The notes: generated by a model not told the origin, from the letters alone. Positions 51,942 to 60,653 are shown, counted from the stretch's first letter. The stretch is 64,000 nt of DNA from Oscillatoria sp. SIO1A7 (GCA_010672965.1 JAAHFN010000010.1:24701-88700); one strand, 5' to 3'. Numbers and translations: made by a program.

Positions 51942-53486
51942 ATGACGAAAATAGCCTATCTTGAATGTCCCACTGGAATAGCAGGGGACATGTGCTTAGG
52001 AGCGCTCATTAGTGCTGGCGTTCCCTTCTCTTATCTAAAGGAAAAACTCGATCGCCTCGGTATTGGCGGGGAATACCAGCTCGGGGCAAGGCGGGTAATC
52101 CGCAACAGCCAAGAGGCAACTAAAGTATCCGTAGAACTGTTATATCCCGAAGCCGAGCAGGGAGAGGGGGCAGAGTCCGACATTTCAAAAAGCGAACATT
52201 CCCACGAACATCCCCACCAACATCCCCACCAACATCCCCACGAACATCCCCACCAACATCATCACGAACATCCCCACACCCCACACCCCACACCGATGGC
52301 GGCCCCACACCCCACACCGATGGCGGCCCCACACCCCACACCGATGGCGGCCCCACACCCCACACCGATGGCGGCCCCACACCCCACACCGATGGCGGCC
52401 CCACACCCCACACCCCGCCACCTACCAGAAATCGAAAATTTGATTCTCGCCGCTGACTTGCCGACCAAGGCCACAGAGTGGAGTTTGGCAGTATTTCGCC
52501 AACTGGCAAAAGCCGAAGGAGCCGTGCATGGGATAGCACCAGAAAAAGTGCATTTCCACGAAGTCGGCGCTACCGATGCCATTGTCGATATTGTTGGCAC
52601 TTGCCTGGGGTTGGATTGGTTGGGTATCGAGCAATTATACTGCTCGGCCCTACCCACCGGCGGCGGTACCGTTCGCTGCGCCCACGGTCGGCTGCCAGTT
52701 CCGGTGCCAGCGGTACTGAAGTTGCTGGAATCCCGCCAAGTGCCGGTTTACAGTAACGGAATCGACAAGGAATTGGTTACGCCTACGGGAGCTGCGATCG
52801 CCGTTACCCTTGCTAGCAGCTTTGGCCCGCCACCGCCCATGAACCTCCAGCGCATTGGTTTGGGGGCTGGCTCCCGCGACCTCCCCATAGCCAATATCCT
52901 ACGCCTCTGGATTGGTTCCCCAAGCGAAAGTCCACAAGGGGAAATAATTCAGGACTTACGCATTAATCCTGTATCTGATAGGGGCGATTCGCGAATCGCC
53001 CCTACATCTAGCGTACATAAGACAATTTGCGTAAGTCCTGTAGAAGAGACTATTTCAGTATTAGAAACCCAGATTGACGATCTCAGTCCCCAGGCGATCG
53101 CTTATAGTTTTGAGGCTCTTTTTGCCGCTGGCGCTCTGGATATCTTTACCCAACCGATTGGCATGAAAAAATCCCGGACGGGGATATTACTAACAGTTAT
53201 CTGCCATCCAGAACGGCAGCAAGCTTGCGAAGAAGTGATTTTTCGCGAAACCACAACTTTAGGCATCCGCCGCCAGATTCAGCAGCGCGCTATTTTAAAC
53301 CGAGAAATCCAGCGAGTGCGGGTTTTAGGTCGCCAGGTGCGGGTAAAAGTTGCCCAAAACGGCGACAAAATTATTAACGTTCAACCAGAATATGAGGATT
53401 GCGCGGAGTTAGCGAGGGAGCAAAACCTTCCCTGGCTCGAAGTGCATCGATTGGCAATGCAGGCTTGGTATAGCGAAGGTATGTAG
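51942..53486 (+). CDS. larC: Pyridinium-3,5-bisthiocarboxylate mononucleotide nickel insertion protein LarC
   Basis: A 514-residue LarC from ATG 51942 (MTKIAYLECPTGIAGDMCLGALISAG); an upstream TTG in frame is not needed. LarC inserts nickel into the NPN cofactor in a CTP-dependent reaction. KVHFHEVGATDAIVDIVGTCLGL, LPTGGGTVRCAHGRLPVPVPAVL and ELVTPTGAAIAVTLA belong to the LarC1 part, and VLETQIDDLSPQAIAYSFEAL and GRQVRVKVAQNGDKIINVQPEYEDC to the LarC2 part. Two insertions are visible: a His/Pro-rich tract (residues 86-160) encoded by a minisatellite, and residues 337-366 encoded by a MITE-A. Both keep the frame. Confidence 0.92.
   Translation: MTKIAYLECPTGIAGDMCLGALISAGVPFSYLKEKLDRLGIGGEYQLGARRVIRNSQEATKVSVELLYPEAEQGEGAESDISKSEHSHEHPHQHPHQHPHEHPHQHHHEHPHTPHPTPMAAPHPTPMAAPHPTPMAAPHPTPMAAPHPTPMAAPHPTPRHLPEIENLILAADLPTKATEWSLAVFRQLAKAEGAVHGIAPEKVHFHEVGATDAIVDIVGTCLGLDWLGIEQLYCSALPTGGGTVRCAHGRLPVPVPAVLKLLESRQVPVYSNGIDKELVTPTGAAIAVTLASSFGPPPPMNLQRIGLGAGSRDLPIANILRLWIGSPSESPQGEIIQDLRINPVSDRGDSRIAPTSSVHKTICVSPVEETISVLETQIDDLSPQAIAYSFEALFAAGALDIFTQPIGMKKSRTGILLTVICHPERQQACEEVIFRETTTLGIRRQIQQRAILNREIQRVRVLGRQVRVKVAQNGDKIINVQPEYEDCAELAREQNLPWLEVHRLAMQAWYSEGM
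52195..52425. repeat. Minisatellite within larC (CATCCCCAC units, then 24-bp units)
   Basis: First CATCCCCACCAA/CATCCCCACGAA units encode alternating His-Pro-His-Glu/Gln. Then five units of about 24 bases with CCCCACACCCCACACCGATG encode PHPTPMAA. The same CCCCACACC building block forms the minisatellite at 60331-60640 and the edge near 9780. The frame stays open throughout. Confidence 0.9.
52951..53039. mobile_element. MITE-A inserted in frame in larC
   Basis: AGGACTTACGCATTAATCCT (52951) to TTTGCGTAAGTCCT (53039), with the palindromic core TAGGGGCGATTCGCGAATCG continuing CCCCTAC. All six expected codon-phase risks are avoided: the 89-base element plus flank adds an intact run of codons (QDLRINPVSDRGDSRIAPTS, then SVHKTICVSPV) to LarC. 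Confidence 0.88.
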
Positions 53487-53493
53487 AACCAAA

Positions 53494-53532
53494 GAAACCC
53501 GGTTTTTTATACTTAGAAAAACCGGGTTTCTG
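53494..53532. terminator. Bidirectional hairpin terminator between larC and the RTX gene
   Basis: AGAAACCCGGTTTTTT (53494-53509) pairs with AGAAAAACCGGGTTTCT (53516-53532) around a 6-base loop. T-rich sequence follows on both strands. The genes converge here. The same AAACCCGG arms recur at 61496 and 61742. Confidence 0.8.
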
Positions 53533-53564
53533 GCTTTTGAGAACGAACCAAAATGAAAGTCTAA

Positions 53565-55667
53565 CTAGAAGACCACAATATCGGTTCTGTTGACCTGACC
53601 TACTCCAATTACCGCAATCACAGATAGGTCAGCGGTTCCCGAAGCAGCAGTATTACCGCCACTCGGGTCGAAGTACAGAATACCGCCAGTAGCGTTGGAG
53701 TCAAAGACAATAGCTGGCGCGCTAGTACCGCCGACAAAAGTACCATTGTTAGTGTTGATGTCGGTGTAGTTCTGACCGCCCGGTACGGCAAAGAACTCTA
53801 CTGGGTTCGAGGCCCGTAGTGGAGACCCAGGCGATGCTAAGTTAGCAAAGTTGACAGAACTCAAATAGATCCGGTCCGTACCGCCGTCAAAAGAGGTAAT
53901 CGTGTCGTTTCCTTCCCCAGGACCAGTGTAGTAGAAGCCATCAAAGCTGCCAACGATACCAATCAGGCTATCTGCCCCTTTGAATCCGTAGAGAGTATCG
54001 TTGCCAGCACGATTCCCACCGCCAAATTCTGGAGTCCGACCCAGGGTGTCACCTCCTTCACCACCGACAAACAAGTCGTTACCTTCGCCGCCGATCAGGG
54101 TGTCGTTGACATTGTTGGACACCAGGATATCGTTGCCAGCTCCACCATTCAACCAAGTTGCGCTAGTAACGGACAAAGCAAACAGGGAGTCATTTCCTTC
54201 GCCGCCCAACAAGGTGCTGTTGGCTCGAGATCCCTCAGCGGGAGATTGCCCGAAAGGTTGAAGGGATAGAGTATCGTTCCCGTCACCGCCAGACAAATAT
54301 TCATTAAATCCGGTGCCAGAGATGATATCGTTGCCCGCTCCGCCAACCAGGGAGGCATCATTGTAGCCTCCTACATCCAGACTGTCGTCGCCATCACCAC
54401 CAATCAGAGTGGAATTGTTACCAGTTGAAATCAGGGTGTCAATGCCTTGACCGCCAGACAGCCAGCTATTGGCACCAGCCCGCAACCTGTCATTGCCGCC
54501 AGCATCGGTTCCATCTACATTGCCGCCAAACAAGCTGTCGCCGCTGCCGCCGTAGAGGGTGTCGTTGCCTTTGTCGCCGTAGAGCCGGTTGGTACCGCCA
54601 GAATCTCGACTGTCGAGGGTGTCGTTGCCACTTCCACCGAACAAGGTGCTGCGTCCGAAAGTTCCGCCGATATTATTCAGGATCAAGCTATCGTCGCCTT
54701 GGCCCCCCAATATCCGGCCTTCCACACCGACATACTGCAAAGTATCAGCGCCAGTCCCAGCACCGCCGACTAGGGTATGCCGACCTCGGGAGCCGCCAAA
54801 GGAACGGATGGTATCGTTTCCTTCCCCACCATCCAAGTAGTCATCCTGGGGCACGCCGGTTAGAGTGGTGGTGGAACCCTGGACGGAAGTGTTAACGTTA
54901 ATGGGGCCATTAAGGCGGCTGAGGACGACTAGGCTATCATCTCCGTCCCCGCCCAGGAGGGTATCGTCGTCAGCCAAGCTAATAATTACGTCATTGCCCT
55001 TATCCCCAGAGAGATAGTTGTTACCCGGATTTCGCGGCGGTGCATCGGCGGCCGTTGTTCCCGTGACCACGCCGACTGCACCTCCCGTCGTCCCGCCGGT
55101 AATTCCTCCCGTGGCAACTGTCGGTGTCAATGCCACGTTGGGGATGGGGGTATTGGCGGGCACAAATCCACCAGCACCTGCAACCGTCGTGCCAGTTCCC
55201 AGCTCGATTACCTGGATGGTATCGTCCCCTTGACCGCCGTACAGGGTGTCTTGGCCCCGTCCAGAACCGCTCAGGAAGTCATCCTCGGTGTTACCGAAGG
55301 CGAGGTTATTGCCAGCGGTACTATTCCCGAAGCTAACTACATCCTCGCCCTGCAGCCCGAAGACCGTATCTCGACCTGCGCCGAAGAGTTGAATTAGATC
55401 GTCTCCGTTATCTCCAAGGAAGGTACTTTGTCCTCGCAGACCGTTGATTACATCATTATCCTGACCGCCAAATACGGTGTCGCCCAGGCCCGTTGCCGTG
55501 AGGGAGTCATTCTCTTTGTTACCTGCTAGAATGCTTCCGCCCAATGTGGAGCTGTTGAGAATATCGCTCCCACCCAGGCCAAAAACTGTATCTGGCCCCG
55601 TTCCCCCTTCAATGGTGGGGTTATCGAGGTCGAGACGATCGCTGAACTCAGTTAGTATTCGTACCAT
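53565..55667 (-). CDS. RTX (hemolysin-type calcium-binding repeat) protein
   Basis: A 700-residue acidic, glycine-rich protein with many GGxGxDxUx nonapeptides (GGQGDDTIQV, GGDGDDSLVV, GGEGNDTIRS, GGSGNDTLDS, GGAGNDIISG, GGEGNDSLFA). These form calcium-bound parallel beta rolls. There is no signal peptide, as expected for type I secretion, and the C-terminus ends in hydrophobic residues (QVNRTDIVVF), typical of the uncleaved type I signal. No ABC or HlyD exporter genes lie nearby. The repeats are diverged, many carrying substitutions, and no catalytic domain is visible, so it may be a structural surface protein. Confidence 0.9.
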   Translation of the reverse strand: MVRILTEFSDRLDLDNPTIEGGTGPDTVFGLGGSDILNSSTLGGSILAGNKENDSLTATGLGDTVFGGQDNDVINGLRGQSTFLGDNGDDLIQLFGAGRDTVFGLQGEDVVSFGNSTAGNNLAFGNTEDDFLSGSGRGQDTLYGGQGDDTIQVIELGTGTTVAGAGGFVPANTPIPNVALTPTVATGGITGGTTGGAVGVVTGTTAADAPPRNPGNNYLSGDKGNDVIISLADDDTLLGGDGDDSLVVLSRLNGPINVNTSVQGSTTTLTGVPQDDYLDGGEGNDTIRSFGGSRGRHTLVGGAGTGADTLQYVGVEGRILGGQGDDSLILNNIGGTFGRSTLFGGSGNDTLDSRDSGGTNRLYGDKGNDTLYGGSGDSLFGGNVDGTDAGGNDRLRAGANSWLSGGQGIDTLISTGNNSTLIGGDGDDSLDVGGYNDASLVGGAGNDIISGTGFNEYLSGGDGNDTLSLQPFGQSPAEGSRANSTLLGGEGNDSLFALSVTSATWLNGGAGNDILVSNNVNDTLIGGEGNDLFVGGEGGDTLGRTPEFGGGNRAGNDTLYGFKGADSLIGIVGSFDGFYYTGPGEGNDTITSFDGGTDRIYLSSVNFANLASPGSPLRASNPVEFFAVPGGQNYTDINTNNGTFVGGTSAPAIVFDSNATGGILYFDPSGGNTAASGTADLSVIAVIGVGQVNRTDIVVF

Positions 55668-56116
55668 TAAGCGTTCCGCTCCTCATCTGTTTCGTGTGGT
55701 CTTCGTCAAGACTGTTGGTCTGTCTTAGTCTTAAACTGCGATCCTTGTCAAGACCGGGCAGCCGACGCTGGAAAGCGCAAGACGCATGAATTTGACGCCC
55801 GGTTTAACGCCAATTTATGACGCCAGCAGTCAGTTTAACCCAATTTGATGCGAATGTCCAGTCTGGAAACAGAGTAAATTTTTCAGATGCTGGCTTGCTG
55901 ACTTAGTTATATTTTTAGTTAATTTTTGTCTTGACAAGACTGTCTAGATGGACTAAAATACCTTGCTCTATGTTCCCATGTGGGGACCAACCGGGACTGG
56001 GGGACTGGGGGACTGGGGGACAAGGAGACTGGGGGACTGGGGGACTGGGAGAGAGGGTATGTTTTTTAGATTTGGCATTATTGTGTATCGACCCGGCGCG
56101 TAGGGGATTGTCTGGC
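55668..56116. other. Upstream region of the RTX gene and repeats
   Basis: The 5' flank of the RTX gene contains GTCAAGAC three times in both orientations (about 55705, 55757, 55931), which could be operator-like. GGGGGACTGGGGGACTGGGG decamer runs follow (55997-56050). No gene is supported. Confidence 0.45.
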
Positions 56117-56222
56117 TTAAAATTGTAGGGAGCGGTTGAACGGAGTGAAACCCAACACAACGATTGGTATAGTTGGGTTTCACTCCGTTCAACCGCTCCC
56201 TACAGTTACACATAATTTTAGG
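56117..56222. repeat. Long inverted repeat element (family G/H)
   Basis: TGTAGGGAGCGGTTGAACGG (56124) pairs with CCGTTCAACCGCTCCCTACA, and the stem continues inward (AGTGAAACCCAAC/GTTGGGTTTCACT) around a short loop ACAACGATTGGTATA. More than 30 base pairs are perfect. It matches the plan of the 49835 element but with different stem letters. Confidence 0.8.
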
Positions 56223-56236
56223 TTTGCCAAAGCAGT

Positions 56237-57200
56237 AGGGGCGACAGCATTCCCGAGACAGATTTTGCTATAAAATAAACGCATAACCTGGAATGCTTCG
56301 CCCCAGAAATTTATGCTGCTCGCCGGCAACTCCAAATGTCGGAAGTGTGGGAAGTTTTACGATCTTCTTTTTTGACGCCATCGGTGGGGTGCATGGGTTT
56401 CTGGGGCGAAGCATTCCAATACATTAATTTTAATTAAGAGCAAAATTTGTCTTGGGAATGCTGTCGCCCCTACGCCCCGCCCTCAACCGATAATCCCTTT
56501 CAAAAATGCCAAATCTAAAAAACATACCCTTGAAAGCAGGGGGCGCCATACCTGCCCAGGGGTATGTTTTAGATTTGATGTTTTTTGGCCACGACCAACC
56601 CTCGAAATAGGGCGCAGGGGCGATCGCATTCCCAAGATTAGTTTAAATATAAGAAAAATTTGCGATCTAGAATGCTTCGACCCATAAATTTATGCCCCTC
56701 GCTGGCAACTCCAAATGTGGGAAGTATGGGAAGTTTTATAAGGGATTTCCAAATAAATATCTCTTCCTCGCTTCCCCGTAGGACAGGCGGGACGCCCGTC
56801 CTACGAATTGGGGAATTTATTTTTTGGAATTCCCTAATCTTCTTTTTTGACGCCATCGGTGGGGTGCATGGGTTTCTGGGGCGAAGCATTCCAATACATT
56901 AATTTTAATTAAGAGAAAAATTTGTCTTGGGAATGCTGTCGCCCCTACGCCCCGCCCTCAACCGATAATCCCTCTCAAAAATGCCAAATCTAAAAAACAT
57001 ACCCTTGAAAGCAGGGGGGGCCATACCTGCCCAGAGGTATGTTTTAGATTTGATGTTTTTTGGCCACGACCAACCCTCGAAATAAGGCGTAGGGGCGATC
57101 GCATTCCCGAGACAAATTTTGCTATAAACTAAAAGTATAACCTGGAATGCTTCGCCCCAGAAATTTATGCTGCTCGCCGGCAACTCCAAAAAGAAGGATT
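56237..57200. repeat. Tandem GGGGCGA-GCATTCC repeat block with an inserted MITE-C
   Basis: Two and a half direct copies of a roughly 375-bp unit begin near 56237, 56612 and 57090. Each has the GGGGCGA...GCATTCC and GGAATGCTTCG...CCC arms, GATGCCATCGGTGGGGTGCATGGG-like parts and AACATACCCTTGAAAGCAGG. The second copy carries MITE-C at 56742-56834 flanked by TAA; the first copy shows the corresponding unoccupied site GAAGTTTTACGATCTTC. No coding sequence. Confidence 0.82.
56742..56834. mobile_element. MITE-C copy, 93 bp, TAA target duplication
   Basis: GGGATTTCCAAATAAATATC at the left and GGGGAATTTATTTTTTGGAATTCCC at the right are imperfect terminal inverted repeats. TAA lies at 56739-56741 and 56835-56837. 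The body has GTAGGACAGGCGGGACGCCC, the hairpin also carried by MITE-B. It is shorter than the copy at 45964. Confidence 0.83.
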
Positions 57201-57384
57201 ATAAAAAACATACCCTTGAAAGGACAAGGGGGCAGGGGGAGGAGATCGCCCCCGACGGCAGCAAATGGCGATCGCAAGCGGCACTAGCCTTTTATGCAAG
57301 AGTGATATCCTGAATGCTTGGGAAATAGGCGATCGCCTTTTGCTCCCAAGTACCCAAATCCCATATACCCAAATTGGTGTAATT

Positions 57385-57579
57385 ATGACAATCGAATTGA
57401 AAGTTCCCTCAATGGTTTGCGAAGGCTGCGTGGAAACCGTGGCCGAATCTCTTCAAAAAGTCGATTCAGGTGCTGAGGTGAATATTGATTTAGAAACCAA
57501 GGTCGTTAAGGTGGAAACTGAAGCTAGTGCAGATTCTTTGAAACAAGCGATCGCTGCCGTCGGCCATACAGTTGAGTAA
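57385..57579 (+). CDS. Heavy-metal-associated (HMA) domain protein, Atx1/CopZ-like
   Basis: A 64-residue copper-chaperone-like protein. The start ATG at 57385 gives MTIELKVPSMVCEGCVETVA; the longer open frame upstream is unrelated. The metal-binding loop is MVCEGC (CxxC), then VNIDLETKVVKVETEASADSLKQAIAAVGHTVE completes the beta-alpha-beta-beta-alpha-beta fold. In cyanobacteria such proteins pass Cu(I) to P-type ATPases for thylakoid plastocyanin and cytochrome oxidase. No ATPase gene is adjacent. Confidence 0.9.
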   Translation: MTIELKVPSMVCEGCVETVAESLQKVDSGAEVNIDLETKVVKVETEASADSLKQAIAAVGHTVE

Positions 57580-57701
57580 AGGAAAAAGACCTACCTAAGA
57601 CGGGCTGAAATGCTTTTGCCGTCTATGCCCAATACCCAATGCCCAATGCCCTTGCTTAACCGAAAAGTATTGCACCATAAAGAAAGAGCGCTTTTATAGA
57701 T
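57580..57701. repeat. GCCCAAT heptamer run between HMA and NUDIX genes
   Basis: GCCCAATACCCAATGCCCAATGCCC (57627-57651) is an STRR of the type seen at 39889 and 58540. The remaining 50 bases upstream of the NUDIX ATG may hold its promoter. Confidence 0.6.
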
Positions 57702-58250
57702 ATGTCAATGGAACGCGAACCACCACAATTAATCCAACACCGGCTTTCCTACTCGGGTCGAAAATTTGGCTTTGACGTGAATCGCCTGCGCCTCCCCAAT
57801 GGCTCCGAAGGCGAGTGGGAATGCATCCGTCACCCTGGCGGTTCCCTATGCGTCCCGGTTACCCCGTCTGGGGAACTGGTGCTAGTGCGGCAGTATCGTT
57901 TTGCTGCTGAAGGTAGGTTGCTCGAATTCCCAGCCGGGACAGTGGAAGCTAATGAAAACCCAGCGGAAACGATTAAGCGGGAAATTGAAGAAGAAACCGG
58001 CTATCGAGCCAACAAATGGCGTAAACTGGGACAATTTTTCCTCGCCCCCGGTTACTCGGACGAAATTATCTATGCCTTCCTAGCCGAAGACTTGGAAAAG
58101 CTACCAAACCCTCCGGCTCAAGATGAGGATGAAGACATTGAAACCGTCTTGATGACTCCCGAGGAGTTAGAAAAAGCTATTCTGTCTGGCGAGCCAGTAG
58201 ATTCTAAATCTATTTCTAGTTTTTTGCTAGCTCGTCCTTATCTGAAGTAA
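57702..58250 (+). CDS. NUDIX hydrolase, ADP-ribose pyrophosphatase type
   Basis: A 182-residue NUDIX enzyme. GGSLCVPVTPSGELVLVRQYRF precedes the NUDIX box GTVEANENPAETIKREIEEETGY, followed by LGQFFLAPGYSDEIIYAFLAEDLEK. The VRQYRFA and PGYSDE patterns are those of ADP-ribose or ADP-sugar pyrophosphatases (NudF-like). It probably hydrolyses ADP-ribose to AMP and ribose 5-phosphate. The gene stands alone between repeats. Confidence 0.88.
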   Translation: MSMEREPPQLIQHRLSYSGRKFGFDVNRLRLPNGSEGEWECIRHPGGSLCVPVTPSGELVLVRQYRFAAEGRLLEFPAGTVEANENPAETIKREIEEETGYRANKWRKLGQFFLAPGYSDEIIYAFLAEDLEKLPNPPAQDEDEDIETVLMTPEELEKAILSGEPVDSKSISSFLLARPYLK

Positions 58251-58380
58251 GAGACAAGGGGGCATTGGGCATGTTCGCATTGGGAATCGGAGAAAGTTTT
58301 AAGTTTTAAGTTTTGAGTTTTAAGTTAAAGATTCGCAATTAAGAACTAAGAACTCAAAATTGAAAACTCAAAATTAAAGT
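58251..58380. repeat. AAGTTTTGAGTTTT-type simple repeats
   Basis: TTTTAAGTTTTAAGTTTTGA (58296-58315) and then AACTCAAAATTGAAAACTCA are mirrored heptamer-like repeats, part of the STRR class. They can also pair as a long hairpin. No gene. Confidence 0.6.
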
Positions 58381-58470
58381 AGGACTTACGCAGAGCATGG
58401 GAATCCAAACCTAAATGTAGGGGCGAATCGCGAATCGCCCCTACATATATAGAGGTAATGCGTAAGTCCT
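58381..58470. mobile_element. MITE-A copy, 90 bp
   Basis: AGGACTTACGCAGAGCATGG (58381) to GTAATGCGTAAGTCCT (58470), with the core GTAGGGGCGAATCGCG/AATCGCCCCTAC. One position breaks perfect symmetry. It lies downstream of the NUDIX gene. Confidence 0.85.
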
Positions 58471-58868
58471 ATAAAGTTTTTTGGGTTCCCAAGTCCCAGT
58501 TATTCTGACTCCTTAATATCGCGGCCCCCAATGTCCAATGCCCAATGCCCAATGCCCAATGCCCAATTCCCTATGTAGTTCTAATGGGGACAAATAAGTA
58601 ATTTCCCGGATGTGAACCCCCTAGAGAATAAGTAAAGTAATTCCACAAGCAGAACATATCCAAAATAATGACCCTAAAAATGCGACTCTTATAGCAAGTC
58701 TAAACGAGTTATGCAATGTAGGGGCGGTGCCTCCATGCCGGCCCCTGCCCGCCAATACCAATCGCCCTTGCCGCTACCCGTAGCGTAGATGCGTAAGTCA
58801 TAAGATAGAAATATCGCAATCGAATAACTCAAAATCTAATAACTCAAAACACACGATTCTGCAAGCTG
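58471..58868. repeat. Repeat-rich spacer upstream of photolyase
   Basis: Holds a GCCCAAT run (58534-58566), then a degenerate MITE-A (ATGCAATGTAGGGGCGGTGC at 58712, GTAGATGCGTAAGTCATAA at 58784), and ATAACTCAAAATCTAATAAC simple repeats next to the photolyase start. The photolyase promoter must lie here but is not evident. Confidence 0.6.
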
Positions 58869-60329
58869 ATGGCTCATAGCTTAATTATTTTCTGGCACCG
58901 GCGCGATTTGCGCGTAACTGACAATGCGGGACTAACGGCAGCTCGCGAAGCGAGTCCCAAGATAGTGGGTGTATTTTGTCTGGATCCCAATATTTTGCAG
59001 CGAGATGACATAGCACCCGCAAGGATGGCCTATATGATTGGCAGCTTGCAGGAATTGGAGCAGAGTTATGCCGAGCTGGGGAGTCGGCTATTGATTATTC
59101 GCGAAGACCCTGCTAAAGGAATACCGGGTCTGGCCGCTGCCTTGGGAGCTAAAGCGGTGTACTGGAATTTGGATGTGGAGCCGTATTCTAACAAGCGCGA
59201 TCGCACTGTAAGCCAAGCTCTAAAAGAGAAAGGGATTAAAGTAAAGAACTTTTGGGATCAATTGCTGCATCCGCCGGGAGCAGTTTCCACCGGCAATGGC
59301 AGACCCTATACTGTTTACACCCCTTTTTGGAAAAACTGGAGCAGGAAAGTCAAGTCAGAACCCCTGCCATCTATTCCAAAGTGTGAAATGGTAATGAATT
59401 TGGATTGGGCGATCGATACTTCTCCAATTCCGGTGGTTCCCCTGCCTAGTGCCAAAGAATTGGGGTTTGTCTGGGAGAAACCTCTAATTTTAGAGCCCGG
59501 AGAAAAGGCAGCTTTTGCCCAGCTCGATGCTTTCTGCAATGTGGGAGTTTTTGAGTATAACGACCTGCGCAACTTCCCAGGACTCAATGGCACCTCCAGA
59601 CTGAGTCCGGCACTCAAATTTGGGACAGTCGGCATTCGCAATGTCTGGAATCGCTCTACGATCGCCTGGGAAGAAAGCCGCAGCGACGAATCTCGTTTGG
59701 GGGTTCGTACTTGGCAGCAAGAACTGGCATGGCGGGATTTCTATCAAAGCGTGATGTATTATTTTCCCGAATTGGCAGACGGTCCCTATCGGGAAGCTTG
59801 GAAGAATTTCCCTTGGGACAATAATCCAGAACATTTCCAAGCATGGTGCGAAGGACGCACGGGCTTTCCGCTGGTGGATGCAGCAATGCGCCAATTAAAC
59901 GAAACCGCCTGGATGCATAACCGATGTCGCATGATTGTGGCCAGCGTACTGACCAAAGATTTGATTATTGATTGGCGCTGGGGGGAAAAATATTTTATGC
60001 AGAAACTAATTGATGGGGACCTATCTGCTAACAATGGTGGCTGGCAGTGGAGCGCTTCGAGTGGCATGGATCCGAAACCGATTCGTATGTTTAATCCTGC
60101 CACCCAAGCTAGAAAATTCGATCGCGATGCAGAATATATCTGTGAATGGCTGCCAGAATTATCTGGCGTAAATCCCGAGTATTTGATAACTGGTAAAATT
60201 CCTGTAGAGGAAAGGGACCGATGCGGCTACCCAGACCCAATTGTCGATCGCGGCAAAAACCAGCGCCTTTTCAAAGAGCTATATAAGCGGCAAAAAGAAG
60301 AAATAGTCGAACAGAAAGAAATTGGATAG
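58869..60329 (+). CDS. phrB: Deoxyribodipyrimidine photolyase, class I
   Basis: A 486-residue photolyase, full length. The N-terminal antenna domain begins SLIIFWHRRDLRVTDNAGL. The FAD domain shows YNDLRNFPGLNGTSRLSPALKFG, RTWQQELAWRDFYQSVMYYFP, TGFPLVDAAMRQLNETAWMHNRCRMIVAS and GDLSANNGGWQWSASSGMD, the last with the FAD-binding Asn and CPD-contacting Trp residues. It repairs cyclobutane pyrimidine dimers in light. The conserved antenna residues suit an 8-HDF-type or MTHF chromophore, which is not decided here. Confidence 0.93.
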   Translation: MAHSLIIFWHRRDLRVTDNAGLTAAREASPKIVGVFCLDPNILQRDDIAPARMAYMIGSLQELEQSYAELGSRLLIIREDPAKGIPGLAAALGAKAVYWNLDVEPYSNKRDRTVSQALKEKGIKVKNFWDQLLHPPGAVSTGNGRPYTVYTPFWKNWSRKVKSEPLPSIPKCEMVMNLDWAIDTSPIPVVPLPSAKELGFVWEKPLILEPGEKAAFAQLDAFCNVGVFEYNDLRNFPGLNGTSRLSPALKFGTVGIRNVWNRSTIAWEESRSDESRLGVRTWQQELAWRDFYQSVMYYFPELADGPYREAWKNFPWDNNPEHFQAWCEGRTGFPLVDAAMRQLNETAWMHNRCRMIVASVLTKDLIIDWRWGEKYFMQKLIDGDLSANNGGWQWSASSGMDPKPIRMFNPATQARKFDRDAEYICEWLPELSGVNPEYLITGKIPVEERDRCGYPDPIVDRGKNQRLFKELYKRQKEEIVEQKEIG

Positions 60330-60330
60330 C

Positions 60331-60645
60331 AGGGTGTGGGGCCGCCTACGGTGTGGGGTGTAGGGGGTGTAGGGTGTGGGGTGTGGGGTGTAGGGGAAGA
60401 CAAGGGAGAAGGGGAAGACAAGGGAGAAATTATGAATTCTCTAAACCCTAATTTCGCCAACACCCCACACCCTAAACCGTAGGCGGCCCCACACCCTACA
60501 CCCCACACCCTACACCCCACACCCTACACCCCACACCCTACACCCCACACCCTACACCCTACACCCCACACCGTAGGCGGCCCCACACCCCACACCCTAA
60601 ACCCCACACCCTACACCCCACACACCCCACACCCTGCTAGCTGCC
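60331..60645. repeat. Minisatellite CCCCACACC(CTACA)/GTGTGGGGTGTAGGG between photolyase and rsmA
   Basis: About 80 bases of GTGTGGGGTGTAGGGG units are followed, after a short spacer, by about 175 bases of complementary CACCCCACACCCTACA units. The two blocks can form a large imperfect hairpin. CCGTAGGCGGCC is interspersed. The same units appear inside larC and near 9780. It ends about 10 bases before rsmA. Confidence 0.88.
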
Positions 60646-60653
60646 AAGAATTT

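Noticed and set aside
52120..52657. Gly-Trp-Val-rich minus-strand ORFs
   Set aside because: Antisense translation of the larC minisatellite.
54001..55336. Pro/Arg/Cys-rich plus-strand ORFs
   Set aside because: Shadows of the repetitive RTX coding sequence.
57265..57384. Longer N-terminus for the HMA protein
   Set aside because: Family starts at MTIELKVPSM; the extension has no match and crosses spacer sequence.
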